Part shown: positions 47,601 through 58,227 of the stretch, piece by piece
How the letters are laid out: every line of letters begins with the position of its first letter
Position numbering within the stretch: the first letter of the stretch is position 1
From: Monosporascus cannonballus
Lineage: Eukaryota; Ascomycota; Sordariomycetes; Xylariales
Reading direction: 5' to 3'
Assembly: GCA_004154925.1 (NCBI GenBank)
Contig: QJNS01000302.1
Coordinates: forward strand, 1-64,000
Length of the DNA: 64,000 nucleotides
Translations under genes and position numbers: made by a program
The notes under the pieces: generated by a model
The model's input: the letters and a program-made list of their open reading frames with translations, nothing else
Told to the model about the DNA's origin: nothing
The model's database searches: none

Positions 47601-48910
47601 GGAACGAAGATGGAAAGAGAGTCCATGTGGGAAGTTCGGTAAAGTCATACAGCAATGCCCCTTCGAGAGGCGATCAACGGAATGCCTCATGGAATGGCCC
47701 CGCTGTTTCGGAGAAGGAGGATGCTCCTCATGCCATGCCAAATGGAGTTGGGCCTGACTACAGCAGACAACCGCCAGTTGGACCAAGCGGGGTTACTATG
47801 CCTACCCCTGCTTCACAAACTCGAGGTGGTTCGCGATTCTTCCCATCCTCTAAAGGTGCACCTCATGAAGACCCAACCTCACAACAGCCTCTGCAGCAGC
47901 AATCTCGGACCCAATCTCCTTCGCCGCCTCCGCCGACGATGGAAGATCACCCGGTATACTCGGGCAACCCTGAGCGTCCTCATGTGGCATTGCCGCCCCC
48001 AAGGCCGCAAGTCAAGCTTCCCCCATCGATAGCTATATCTGAGCAACCGGCGCCGGCACCCGTCGCACCGCCTCAGAGAATTGCTCCTATCTCGTTTGCA
48101 GCAGCTGCCGCCGCCGCCGCCGCCCCAGTGCCTCATAATGTGTCGTCACAAACGACAGCTATGCGACCCCCAAGTCGGGGATTACACGGTCATCCTCAGA
48201 GCCCGCACGAGTATGCATCTCAGCAGAAGTGGCAGGACAAGATAAACCATCTTATGGGGAAGGATTCTGCACCACCTGCCAGGTCTATGGCGGTCGAAGT
48301 CGCTAGCAGACATACTCTGGAGCACATGCCTTCGAATGCGAACGGATCCGCCACCGTCTCGCTTCCGAGTCTCTCGACCTCGAGCTCCACGGCAAGCGAC
48401 GATAGCCGATCTACCAGCAGAGGAATGGCAGAAGAGTGCTTTGAGGAACAAGAGATGGGATCGTTGCCCCCTGTTCACCTACCTAATGAAGCGCCGGATG
48501 CACTATGGCACGCTGCTTCGGTCAACTGGCAGCCCCTAGCCCAGAGATACCGGGTCGAGGCGTCTAATGCCGAAGAACACCGGTTTGGCCCCGACTGGGC
48601 GAATGGCAAGACGGTTATCCGTATCGCAACGCCTGGATCAGACCCCAGGACTTTGCCTTTCAGCCTCAGAAACTCCATGAACAACCGAACCAAAAGCAAT
48701 CCGCGCCGTCCGCCACAGAGAGGTGGCGGCAGGCACTCTTCTCGGGGCGGACACAGGGGGGGTAGAGAGATGTCTGACCACCACGGCGAGCATCCTTCAG
48801 GTCCGTCATCGGATCGACCCACTTCGAATCGAAGTAACCGGAGCAGTTTCCGTGGCCGCTCTGACAACTGGGGCAGACATACGTCGTCCGCCTCGACTGT
48901 ACAGACCTAG
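44696..48910 (+). CDS. large intrinsically disordered RGG/proline-rich protein
   Basis: Not assigned to a named family. Exon 1 (44696-44758) and exon 2 (44951-48910) join in phase through an intron with a GTGAGT donor and TAG acceptor, giving 1340 aa. From N to C: a Thr/Ser-rich acidic start, an Ala/Ser region, a conserved-looking block SRFPLINQ-type plus LSDEELMNQLNIHIADRLRP, an acidic WADMEDEEEWAPETITWTDG, an Ala-Pro repeat (45738-45798), long Pro/Ser/His stretches, a charged helix (RERREAARKRRVEEEEREEA), an 11-residue Ala-rich run near 48100, a tryptophan-containing block near 48510-48650, and a C-terminal RGG/RGG-like tail (RGGGRHSSRGGHRGGRE). RGG tails and WxD acidic modules suggest RNA binding or a translation/mRNA factor; this is inference. 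The second ATG at 44699 could also be used. Confidence 0.85.
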
Positions 48911-51678
48911 GCCTGTCACCTACACCTGTAGGACCTTGCGGCATTGTATTTATCGATTTGACTACCACATGGTAACTGCAGTCATACCATCCAGTGGCAG
49001 GGTTCTTTGAACGAAGTGCTTCGCATACGCCCATTTTTGAGGAATTGCAAACACGGCTAGGGTGTCTTTCGACCATTCCTCATATCTCATTACCACCTGT
49101 ATACATCTACCCGGATGCAGCATGATGTCAGCATCCAATTCCGTCTACTGTCGTGCAGATGGTTACCCGTCTCGGTACGATATTGTGTACATTACCCCAG
49201 CGTGCTGTGTTGATACAGCATATTTCCCTGGCGATCCCTACATTACGGATCCTTCGCCCATGGAATGTTTCTAGTGCGGGCAGGATCATGGTCGAGATTA
49301 CGAATACGAACAACAGGAGTCCCCATTACTGTGTGAACCTTCAATGAACGTCAACGAGACAACGACTATTGCGAAATCCAGTATGATTTCCTGGCCGAGG
49401 CGACGCTTGTATGTGCCAAACTTGTTGGTCGTCCATTGTTTGATGGCTGGATGGACTTGTGAACCGAGTGAATCCCAAGACGATAGGGCTTCGGATGATC
49501 AGGTCCGCTTGGATCCATCAGGGGTTTGGTTCATGAGGAAAAGGAGACCTCTTGTCAGGGGGGGAGTGCCCCCCTCCGGGGAGGCACTCAACTGCTGTGC
49601 GTAGATCGCAAGTTGACAGTAGTCTTGGTAGGCTGCTCAGTGCAAATGAATTCAGAAAACTCCATCACATACGTTCCGCTCGTATGATTCGTGAACCCAC
49701 CTCCCCCGCGCCGGGGGGGGGGTTCCTACTTGGTGCTTCGTTATGCTGCCCGGTAACGTCCGGTTGAGTTGTAATTATGACCGAATGGATTAAAGGTCCG
49801 AGTAGGTACTTAATTCCCATTAAGAGGAAGACTTGCAACATCGCTAGCTGGAATATTACACATACAATCACGTGGTCAAGTGGCCTGTGTAATAATACTA
49901 GAGATATCAAGCACTTGGGCGAGTCCTCCTCACGTTCTTCCCCGGAAACAGTGCACCGGTGAGGCGCCTTAACGGGTTATAGACAGTAGGCGATTCCGAA
50001 CTCTTTTGCAGTTTAAACTATTCCGGCCCCCCTCATTTTCTTTTCTTCTTTCCCCTTGCTCGAGGGGTGCGCGGCAGGCAGCCGAAATCCCTCGTAAAAA
50101 TAAAGCAGTTGCCGAGGCGACACGTATACATAAATGACCTATGTAGGTGATCCAAGGTCTCCATAGCGAGAACAGATCTTCTACTACCAAGCAACCGCTC
50201 ATCTCAAAATGTCACCGCAAGCGCGACCGTGATATCCTGCCCCCATAAACGGCCACATTACATACACAACCTAGGTAGCATCAGCAGTGTTCATGCTACC
50301 TACTCCGACGCTGTGCTAGCAAATTCATGCTTATATATGCATACGTACACGCAACTCCTCCGTTATTGTTATGGACTGTTCCATGCCGGGTCGCGGGTAA
50401 TTTTTGACCTTGAGATTCCAGGAGAGGAGGGTGGTGAAATAGGGGTGGTGGTATGGCTAGCTAGCCAGGGTTCCTCTCGAGCGGATGGGGTCCGCTAGGG
50501 AGGTGTAGTCAGGCAGGCCCTGGTTGGCGGGGTCATCGGTGCCAATGGCGGTTCGGGGGGAGAATCGGCGTTGCGGCTGGCCGTCCGGTCGGTTGGGGCG
50601 CTCGGGGAGTTTGCGCCGAGAGTCCGTGGCGCGAGCGAGCGAGCGAGCTAGGCGGGGGGGGGGGGGGCCCGAACTCGCCGATCCTCTCGCCTTCTCGCGC
50701 TGCCTCTTTTCGTCCCTGCGGAATCCCCTTAGGGTACCCCGGCCCGATCCTCCGCGTAGCTAAAACCGCGAGCCCCGAACCCGCGCGGATCCCCGTCGAA
50801 GCCCGCTTCAGGAGACCCGAGGGTGCTCCCTACGCTGTCGTCGTCGACGTCGATAGGTGCTGTTGAAGAGATGGGGGCTTAACGGGCGACCAGCTCGAAT
50901 AAACAGCTACGTAAACTCAAGAGCCGCTCTCGCTCATGTCCGGGGGTCGGCGGGGATCTGGTGTGGTTTTGCCTTCAGTAAGTTTTCGTAAGGCAGGGTG
51001 GGGCGGGAACCGAGAGGCGGACGGCAGGGGCGCTTATTTGCGTGTTAAAATTGATATCCCAAGGGAAATAGGCCTCGGGCGGAGATGGCAGAGTAAGCCG
51101 GTGAGGCCTTAGCCGGTAGGGGATAGGCTAGGAGAACCTACAGGCCATGCCGGGTTTCGGGTTTGGGTGTATCGGCCTATACCACCATCCCTTCTGAGAT
51201 CCATGAGCCCGGGCATTACGTAGTGAGAAGAGGGCCAACGCCAATAGGCATATCCACAGTCAACACCCGGGTTAAAAGCAGGACCTCCCTCGGAACGGGA
51301 CGATGGCAGAGTCACTTTAGCGATAGCTTCGTAATAATCGTCGGTGGCGTGGCACCCACTCATTCATATTGCTCGGTCCTATCCCTCATTCAACCAGCTT
51401 TATCTCTTCAGCAGCAATGAACAATACCCATTCATAAGGTACAGCACAATGCAGTTTATCGTTGAGGCACTGACAGACCATACATAACATCCGAGTCATT
51501 CCTTCCATTCTCATTCGTTCACACGGGACAAACCCTTAAAGAGCTCTCCCCAACTCCAGACGCCATGTGCTCCCATGAGCTGCTTGGGTAGGTAGGTATA
51601 TCAGTATCAGTGAGTGCTCAGATCATGCCATCCAAACCAAATCAAATTGCAAACCCGCCCGATAGGCCGGCCCCTTAG
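48911..51678. other. intergenic, no gene recognised
   Basis: 2.8 kb between the convergent ends of the RGG gene and MCM6. Small frames on both strands look like chance. Notable local features are a GC-rich hairpin (49564-49589), a GC-rich stretch at 50500-50830 with GCGA repeats (50633-50646) and a 14-G run (50652-50665). Confidence 0.5.
49564..49589. other. strong GC-rich hairpin
   Basis: GAGTGCC and GGCACTC pair around an inner CCCC/GGGG stem with a three-base loop, next to a G run. Function unknown. Confidence 0.6.
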
Positions 51679-54600
51679 CTAAACCTCCTCGACGGCGCAG
51701 TTGGGATGCAGCACGTAGACGACCTTCTGCGAAGCCGTGGCCCCGCCATCGGCTGCTGCGCCTGTCTCGTCCTCTGCTAGGCCCTCGCCGCGGACCGCCA
51801 TGAGGATGTTGTCCTGTTTCGGGGTCTCACGTCAGCAAAGTCCAGTCTTAAAAAGGGTATTGAAGGGGCGCATAAAGGGGAACGAGGGATGTTGACGAGA
51901 ACAAGGAGGTCGCGATCGATATAGCAAAAGACGTACCTTGACCATCTTCTTCAGTACCATCTTGGCGAGGCCCAGCTCGTGATGATAGTCCTCCTCACCG
52001 TCGAGCTCGTCCTCCTTTTGCTCCAGGTACCACTGGATGAGGTCGTCGGCCTCGACGCCCTCGCCGGCGCCCGAGGACTCGTCCTCGCCGATGCGCGACA
52101 CCAGCATGTTGACCATGCTGATGTACTTGTCGTACGTGATGGCGGTCTTCTTCTTCCTCGGCGCGCCGTCCGCCTCCGCCTCAGTCTCGCCCTGGCCTTC
52201 GGCCATGCGCTCGTCGCCCTCCGCATCGGCGTTCCGCGCCGACGCTGACGCCGACGCTGAGCCGGACGCCTGGTCCGCGGCCGCGAGGAGCGCCGCGGAG
52301 TCATCGGGCGCCTCCTGGGTATCTTCCTCGTCTTCCATCTCGACGTCGTCGTGCTCGACCGAGATGATGCTCTGCCTGAGTAGGTTATACGCCTCTTCGA
52401 CGAACGCGGGGGTAATCTCCTCGACGCAGTTGGCCTTGGCGATGGCCTCACTGAGCCGGATTAGACTCTCCAGCTGGCGCACCGTGATGCGATAGCTGTT
52501 GCGGCCGACGCCGCCTTGGGCGTCGTCCGCTCGCAACTCCTTATACTTGTTGACGAGATGCTCGCGCGCTTCCGGCGTTAACTCAGGCCGGAACGTCCGC
52601 GCGAACCGGATGTACCGCTGCAGGCACTCGGTGCCGAACTCGGGCTCCACCGCAGAATCGCGCAGCGCATGGATACTGACAATGTGCTCAGCAAGGTGGC
52701 GGTCGACCGTCTCGCTACACTCGTCGAGGATGACAAAAAATAGATCGAAACGCGACATGATAGGAGCGCTCATGTTGATATTGGCGCGCAGCGTCGTCTT
52801 GCGGTTGTACCGTCCGCCCACCGGGTTAGCGGCCGCTAGAATCGAGGTGCGGGCGTTCAGCGTCGCCTGGATACCGGCCTTGGCAATCGATATCGTTTGC
52901 TGTTCCATAGCCTCGTGGATCGCGACCTGGTCCGCGATATCCATCTTGTCAAACTCGTCGATGGCGCAGATGCCATTGTCCGCAAGCATCAGCGCACCGG
53001 CCTCGATGGTGAACTCGCCCGTCTCTTCGTCTTTGACCACTGACGCCGTTAGACCGGCTGCTGATGAGGCTTTACCAGACGTATAGACAGCGCGCGGCGC
53101 GAACGAGCAGATATACTTTAGGAACTGGGACTTGGAAGTCGAAGGGTCGCCGACGATGCAAATATTGATGTCGCCACGTAGGGCCATTCCTTCGGCTGTG
53201 GTCTTGTGCACACCTGACATCAGTTGCAGGAGCAGGCCCTTCTTGACGATTTCGTGGCCGTAGACCATAGGAGCCAAGGAGTTGACGAGACGCGAATAGA
53301 TATGATCGCTGTGAACCATCTCACGAAGCTCTTCGATTTCACTTCCCGTCATCGAACTCAGTACTGCGGACTGTGCCTCTTCGACACTCTCGGCCGTATC
53401 GGCGGAGGCTTGGGTGAGCGCGTTGACGATATCGTTGACTTGGCGGGTAGCCGACTGGCCCGGTGTTGAAGTGTCCGGTGTCACCATATTTGCAAGGAAG
53501 GCTAGACGGTACGTCAGGTCACGAACACCAAGAGACTTCAGACCGGAGACGCCGTTGCCGCCCACATCGTTATTGCGGGACGCACTTCGGTCATCTCGGA
53601 TAGCGGTTGGTCGAACACCAGGAAGACCCAGTTGGCTGACATCAGGAACCACAATCAGTGCGCCAGTGAAGATGCACTTCTCGCCGGCCTTGGCTCGATC
53701 AACCATTTCACCTCGGAGGATGACATCCATGGTTCGTGGCATGCTGCCGGTGGGTATCTCGGAGCTGTTCTCTTGGATCCTGACCTTCTGCCAGTCGACG
53801 AAAGTGCTTCGTCTAATATCGAGCTGCCATGCAAGGCGGTTTCCGCACTCGAGGTTGGGGCATTGCGGGGGTTCTGTGTAGCGGAAGGTCTGTTCCACAT
53901 TCGGGATGACCGTCCGGCAGGCTTCGCAGACGAATGTGGCGAGGGAAAGTTCTGGTCTCACTTCGGATGTTCTCGTGACTGTTCCGGAGATGGAGAGCAG
54001 CTGGCCGATGTTCTTTGCGCGCAGGCTCCGGATTCTCGACACCAGAGGCAGGTTATAAAAAGCAATTGCGAAGAGCTTATCCGTCTGCTGATTCGCTGTC
54101 TTGTTACTCTGTAGGTCAGATTGACTGGCCGACCCGACATTGCTCGCACCCGAGGTCGTCTGATTACTTGAGGTTGTGGCCTGTCGATGCTCGCGGAAAT
54201 ATTGTGGCTCGTACTTGGCAATCATGTTATGGAGGGCATTGGTGAGAAACGGAAGGAATCGATAATATTGTGAGTTGATGGCGTTGGCCAAGCCTCCGTT
54301 CTGATATGAGGCAACATGGTCCCAGTTTACGTAGAAGGTCGAAAGCTGATAAACTCGCATTCCATGAATCTGCGCCACGTAGAACTTGTCTGTGGTGACG
54401 GCGCTGGGTGTCGGCGCTCCCGAGGAAGTTGGATCCTCAATGAATCTGCCAGGCCAAAGGACATCAGCAAATCTCGACCATATTTATCACCAGACACTAC
54501 AAGCTGCTCACTCTTCAATGAAGTTCTCGAAATGCTCCTGAACCGTGATTCCGATTCGATCCTCGACCCTTGGTATAGTAGAAGGATCGCCTCTTCTCCG

Positions 54601-54789
54601 GCGACCAGGAATCTGATCATCTGCGAGACCCGCGCCCTCGTCATCGCTGGGCGCTGCCAAACTTTCTGAAGGCGGGCCCCTAGGCCTGGCTGAGGATCCT
54701 CGCTGGAACTGTCTCTGTTTAGGGGTAGAGGCGGCAGCCCTCGAAGGGGCATCCGACGTGATAATACCGGCGTCGCTTGGAGTCGCCAT
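51679..54789 (-). CDS. MCM6: DNA replication licensing factor MCM6
   Basis: Subunit of the MCM2-7 replicative helicase; nuclear. Exons 54789-54512, 54445-51937 and 51813-51679 join in phase (introns GTGAGC...CAG, GTACGT...CAG), 973 aa. Seen: HFENFIEE helix and MRVYQLSTFYVNWDHV of the N-terminal domain, GTVTRTSEVRPEL, zinc motif CEAC...CPNLEC, DWQKVRIQENSSEIPTGSMP (MCM6-type OB region), VVPDVSQLGLPGV, Walker A GDPSTSKSQ, Walker B CAIDEFDKM, sensor AAANPVGGRYN and arginine finger MSRFDLFFVI. An acidic Ala/Ser linker leads to the winged-helix C-terminus, which ends VVYVLHPNCAVEEV in the last exon. The MCM6 rather than MCM4/5 call rests on SMPRTMDVILRGEMVDRAK and GVSGLKSLGVRDLTYRLAFL. An acidic insert of about 60 residues after VEHDDVEMEDEED is the only variable part. 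Intact. Confidence 0.96.
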
Positions 54790-55693
54790 TATAGTTTATC
54801 ACTTGTCAAACCGGGCCTTGCGAGACGTGCTGGAGCTTATGACTTTGAAAATTACTTGGAGATATCAGGGGTTGGAATTGTAGTTGGTTGTTTGGGGCCT
54901 TATCGGGTGGAAAAAGTCAAGTATTAGAGGGGCCGCGCTAATTCCGTGTTCTCCAGGGAAACGGCGACGCGTAAAGACGCGCCCCCTTGACACGAAAAGT
55001 TAAAGTGGTTTCCTTTAGACGCATATTACCGTTTTACCGCATTAGACTATGTCTCATCACTCGTTTCAATACCAAGTATTTTACTTCCGGCGAAAATCCC
55101 CTAACTCGATGGGCGGCCATCTAACCACCACCTCTTGTAAAGAACCCTCTGCTGAACCTCTGTGATAACGGGGTCCGTAGCTAAGTAACACTTTTTTTAC
55201 CATGAAGACCATCCCGCTTGCCTTCTACCTTATTCACGACCACTCTCCCCGGCAGCTCCATATACTTGACAAGTTGAAGCTGTGACCAGATTGTGATGGC
55301 CAGCCACATCTCGCAATGAAGGAGATAATGGCCAAAATACCCATGTGCGGGAGTGCGATGCTTAGCCTCATAACCGCTGGTCAACCTAATGGGGGCACAT
55401 CTGTAGATGCGACGGCGCGTCTATCTTACCCCTGTGAAAACTAAAGGCATGGTTAGCCCTAATAGATCAACCCCTAGTCGAAATTACCTACAGCCGCCTC
55501 CGGTACCGCCTTCTCACAGCTACAGCTGTGTTTCCCTGTATTTAAGAGGGCACCATTTCTCTTTTGTTTTGGTTACGATCATTTAGAGGTCAACCTGATA
55601 ATATATTCTTCCTCAGTTGCAATTGCTTCAGCCTGTGATGTCAGGATCTCCTATCCCCTGATTACGAAGGTGTTGGAGAGTTGAGGAAGATAC
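54790..55693. other. intergenic, MCM6 promoter side
   Basis: Holds the MCM6 promoter with two ACGCG boxes (54967-54982) and otherwise nothing recognisable up to the next coding-like fragment. Confidence 0.5.
54967..54982. promoter_or_regulatory. MluI cell-cycle boxes (MBF-type) upstream of MCM6
   Basis: ACGCGT at 54967-54972 and ACGCGC at 54977-54982, about 180 bp upstream of the MCM6 ATG on the minus strand. ACGCGT is the known MBF site of yeasts controlling G1/S genes including MCMs. One perfect and one near copy in the expected place supports cell-cycle control; binding is inferred. Confidence 0.6.
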
Positions 55694-56661
55694 ATGGCGC
55701 CCATCGGAAAGTACAAATTTGGAAGAGAGGACGCAGCCATGGGGTACGATTCATGGTTCTCATATTCAATTCACATTTGCTAACAAAAACCAGATCGGTC
55801 TAGTATGACGATGGCTCAGCCGTATGAGCCAGAGGAGCCCTTGACGTTGAACGAAATCGTGTGGCAGTTCAAAGTGGCGTTGAAAGATTATTAACGCCTC
55901 CAGAATGCATGACAGGTCACCTGGGCCGGCCATTTTGCCGGGGACCCGGATCTCGCTGCAGTAGCAAAGACGACCAACACGGTGATCGGGGTCGCCAGAG
56001 GTATTGAAGAAGGGGTTCTGCCACTTGTGGAGAAGTACTTTCGCCGAGTCGGTCGCAACCACCAAGCACTGGCAAAGCAATTGGGCGTAAACCCCGATAA
56101 GGTGCAAAGGCTTGTTGAAAAGTCAAACCCGTAGTTGGGACTTTTTTGCCGTAGTTCATGAGGAAATCAATAGTATGTCAATATCAATTCCTATTGCGAA
56201 CTATCTACAGCTTCTAGATGTCGGTCTTTATGTCCGCGGCTATGATTCTTTGGACAAGGTCATGATACCGGCTTATACCACATTGTCCGCCTTCCATTTC
56301 CGCTGTGCCGTTTGCCTTGCCGCCAGCAAAGATTTATAGGGACTGAAGCCGGTATTAACGGCAAACACCAGCCCCAAGGAGACAGACAGGGTATGTCTAG
56401 CGCCGAAAAGTGGAGGGAACCGAAGGCTCTAGTTCTGGAGACCTTGGTAGAGATCGGCGTCCTTGCCAAGGTGGCGGCAGAATCCCCTGCCGTCGATGTG
56501 CTCACTTGGGGTCCAAACTCTTTGACACTAAATGTTTTCAGCTGCGGGTGGTGTTTGCACTGCAACCCTTTCTCCTTGCTCATCAGATCCTGGGGAAGAA
56601 AGCTTTCATGCCGTTTCTGGAGTTAAAGACGTGGTTGAAGCGTTCGACCAGCTCTAACTAA
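55694..56661 (+). pseudogene. unrecognised coding-like fragments
   Basis: No family recognised. Several protein-like pieces follow on the plus strand: MAPIGKYKFGREDAAMG (55694, followed by a GTACGA donor and a CTAAC...CAG acceptor), MAQPYEPEEPLTLNEIVWQF, then DPDLAAVAKTTNTVIGVARG and KYFRRVGRNHQALAKQLGVN, LDVGLYVRGYDSLDKVMIP (56214), LETLVEIGVLAKVAAESPAV (56437) and VVFALQPFLLAHQILGKKAF (56546). They change frame repeatedly and the obvious splices run into stops, so either an intron-rich gene has decayed or my splice guesses are wrong. Codon composition looks coding. Its neighbour downstream is the intron-rich adenylosuccinate synthetase, which shows that fragmented frames here can belong to one gene. 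Confidence 0.35.
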
Positions 56662-57532
56662 GGCTATAAGTTGGCTTGGGGAGACAGACTTCCATAAAGC
56701 CCAATAGACTACGGAACAATCGAAGTGGCTGGATTAGATCTTCACCTTTTTTCCTGCTTCCTCGACGACCCCCATCGAAAAGATCAGGGTCGCTAAAAAT
56801 GCTAGAGTCATGCGCGAGATCAGCAATTCCTACTCAGGCATCATCCTCTCTTATGCGGCTTCGTTCTTCACCTTACCAGACGTTCTTACCAAGAATTCTT
56901 AGTCACCGTCCAGAATACATTTGGCGCCACTTTCTCCATGTTGTACATTTACAATGCTGCTAAGAATTAGAGCGGAGGAAACTGCAACTCGCAGTTGCTG
57001 GCGGGTGTTCTAGCCATCCAAGGCGCTACAGCGTTCAACGTGGGGGGCATCGAACAACATTCCTCTCAGTCACAGTACATGGCGCAATTCATACTAGGTT
57101 GCGGCGGAACAGCAACCAGATTTGCTAGCGACTCGCGAGGCCCTTAGGCGACCAGCACAACCGAGGAAGACCATGAAGGAACTAGGTCGCATCTCTATGT
57201 TCCTCCAACGCCACCAACGGGGCCGCCAAAATCTCACTACGAGCGACGTCGAATTCATCATGAATCAGGCCCAAGGAGAACCCGTCTTAAGCCTTCGAGG
57301 CCTTCTGAAGAAGGCCTGTGAAATCGTTCATTCCGAAAGTAAGAGCATTAATTATGACTACCTAAACCCGCACATTAAGCATAAAAAGGTGTTTTATCAG
57401 CTTGACGATGAAGTTGCGAAACAAGTTCCTCGCGAGGGTGATCGCAGGATTTGGCTTCCAACACGTACTGTAAGGTTCTTCTTATCCGGCTTCGACAGAC
57501 TGAATGAAGCCGCCAAAATCATCAACTCATAG
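56662..57532 (+). CDS. hypothetical protein, last exon(s)
   Basis: Not recognised. A 136-codon frame ends at a TAG at 57530-57532 and has a charged, helical, coding-like composition (LTTSDVEFIMNQAQGEPVLS, LLKKACEIVHSESKSIN, DRLNEAAKIINS). Upstream pieces in other frames (MREISNSYSGIILSYAASFF at 56810, LLAGVLAIQGATAFNVGGIE near 56999) may be earlier exons of the same gene. Start and exon borders are not resolvable by eye; it may belong with the fragments at 55694-56661. Low confidence that it is a functional gene. Confidence 0.3.
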
Positions 57533-58227
57533 CACGCAAAGTTAATAATAAGAAGAGGCAGCCTCTCCACCGCCTTTGCCCGGGCATAGACGACAATGGA
57601 CCCGTGCGTTATGCAATCATATACACTATTTAGCAACCCGTACAGCTTTCTTAGCCCAAGGAGTTTTACCGCTGGGAACGTATAAATGGGTCGAAATCGG
57701 CGTGCAGCTCTGCTAGCGGTAGTAGCATAATTATTAATCGTACGTAAAGTTATTGCAAGATTCACGAAAAAGATGTTATTATGGATCGTTGGCTCGTCAA
57801 CCTCAAGGCACTCGTCATCCTATCCAACAATTTTAAGTCACTGCTAGCCCGTGCGTTGCCTTAAAATGGAAACGATGGCTACTAAAGAGGCATTCGTTTC
57901 GGAGGAAGCTGATTGGTCAGATTTAGTGAATAAAATTGAAGCTTGGCATAGCTACAAAAATAAATGTTATGACGAGTGCTTGCGGCCGTCAATCGGACCA
58001 TCACGCTCAAATACTAGGTAATGAACCACCCCTATAGAGGCATAATTGCGATTATCCAGGGGCTACATTGACGCTAGCTGGCTACGTCAAATGATGTTTT
58101 GTTAGTAATGGAGCCCCATTGAACTGTATGAGGCCATTTCCGACATCGCAAACGTCACAGTAGTACTAGTGATGGAGACACTCTGCAACACCTCGTATTT
58201 ATCCAGTAGTGGCTGATTACCAGCGGG
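57533..58227. other. intergenic, upstream of adenylosuccinate synthetase
   Basis: A 51-codon plus-strand frame begins at about 57868 (METMATKEAFVSEEADWSDL) without resemblance to known proteins. Otherwise nothing seen. Confidence 0.4.

Noticed and set aside
50500..50830. GC-rich stretch considered as rDNA or a CpG-island-like promoter
   Set aside because: No rRNA sequence recognisable and no gene starts nearby; composition only.
51951..53881. Large frames on both strands overlapping MCM6
   Set aside because: Shadows of the MCM6 coding sequence, Arg/Ser-rich by composition.
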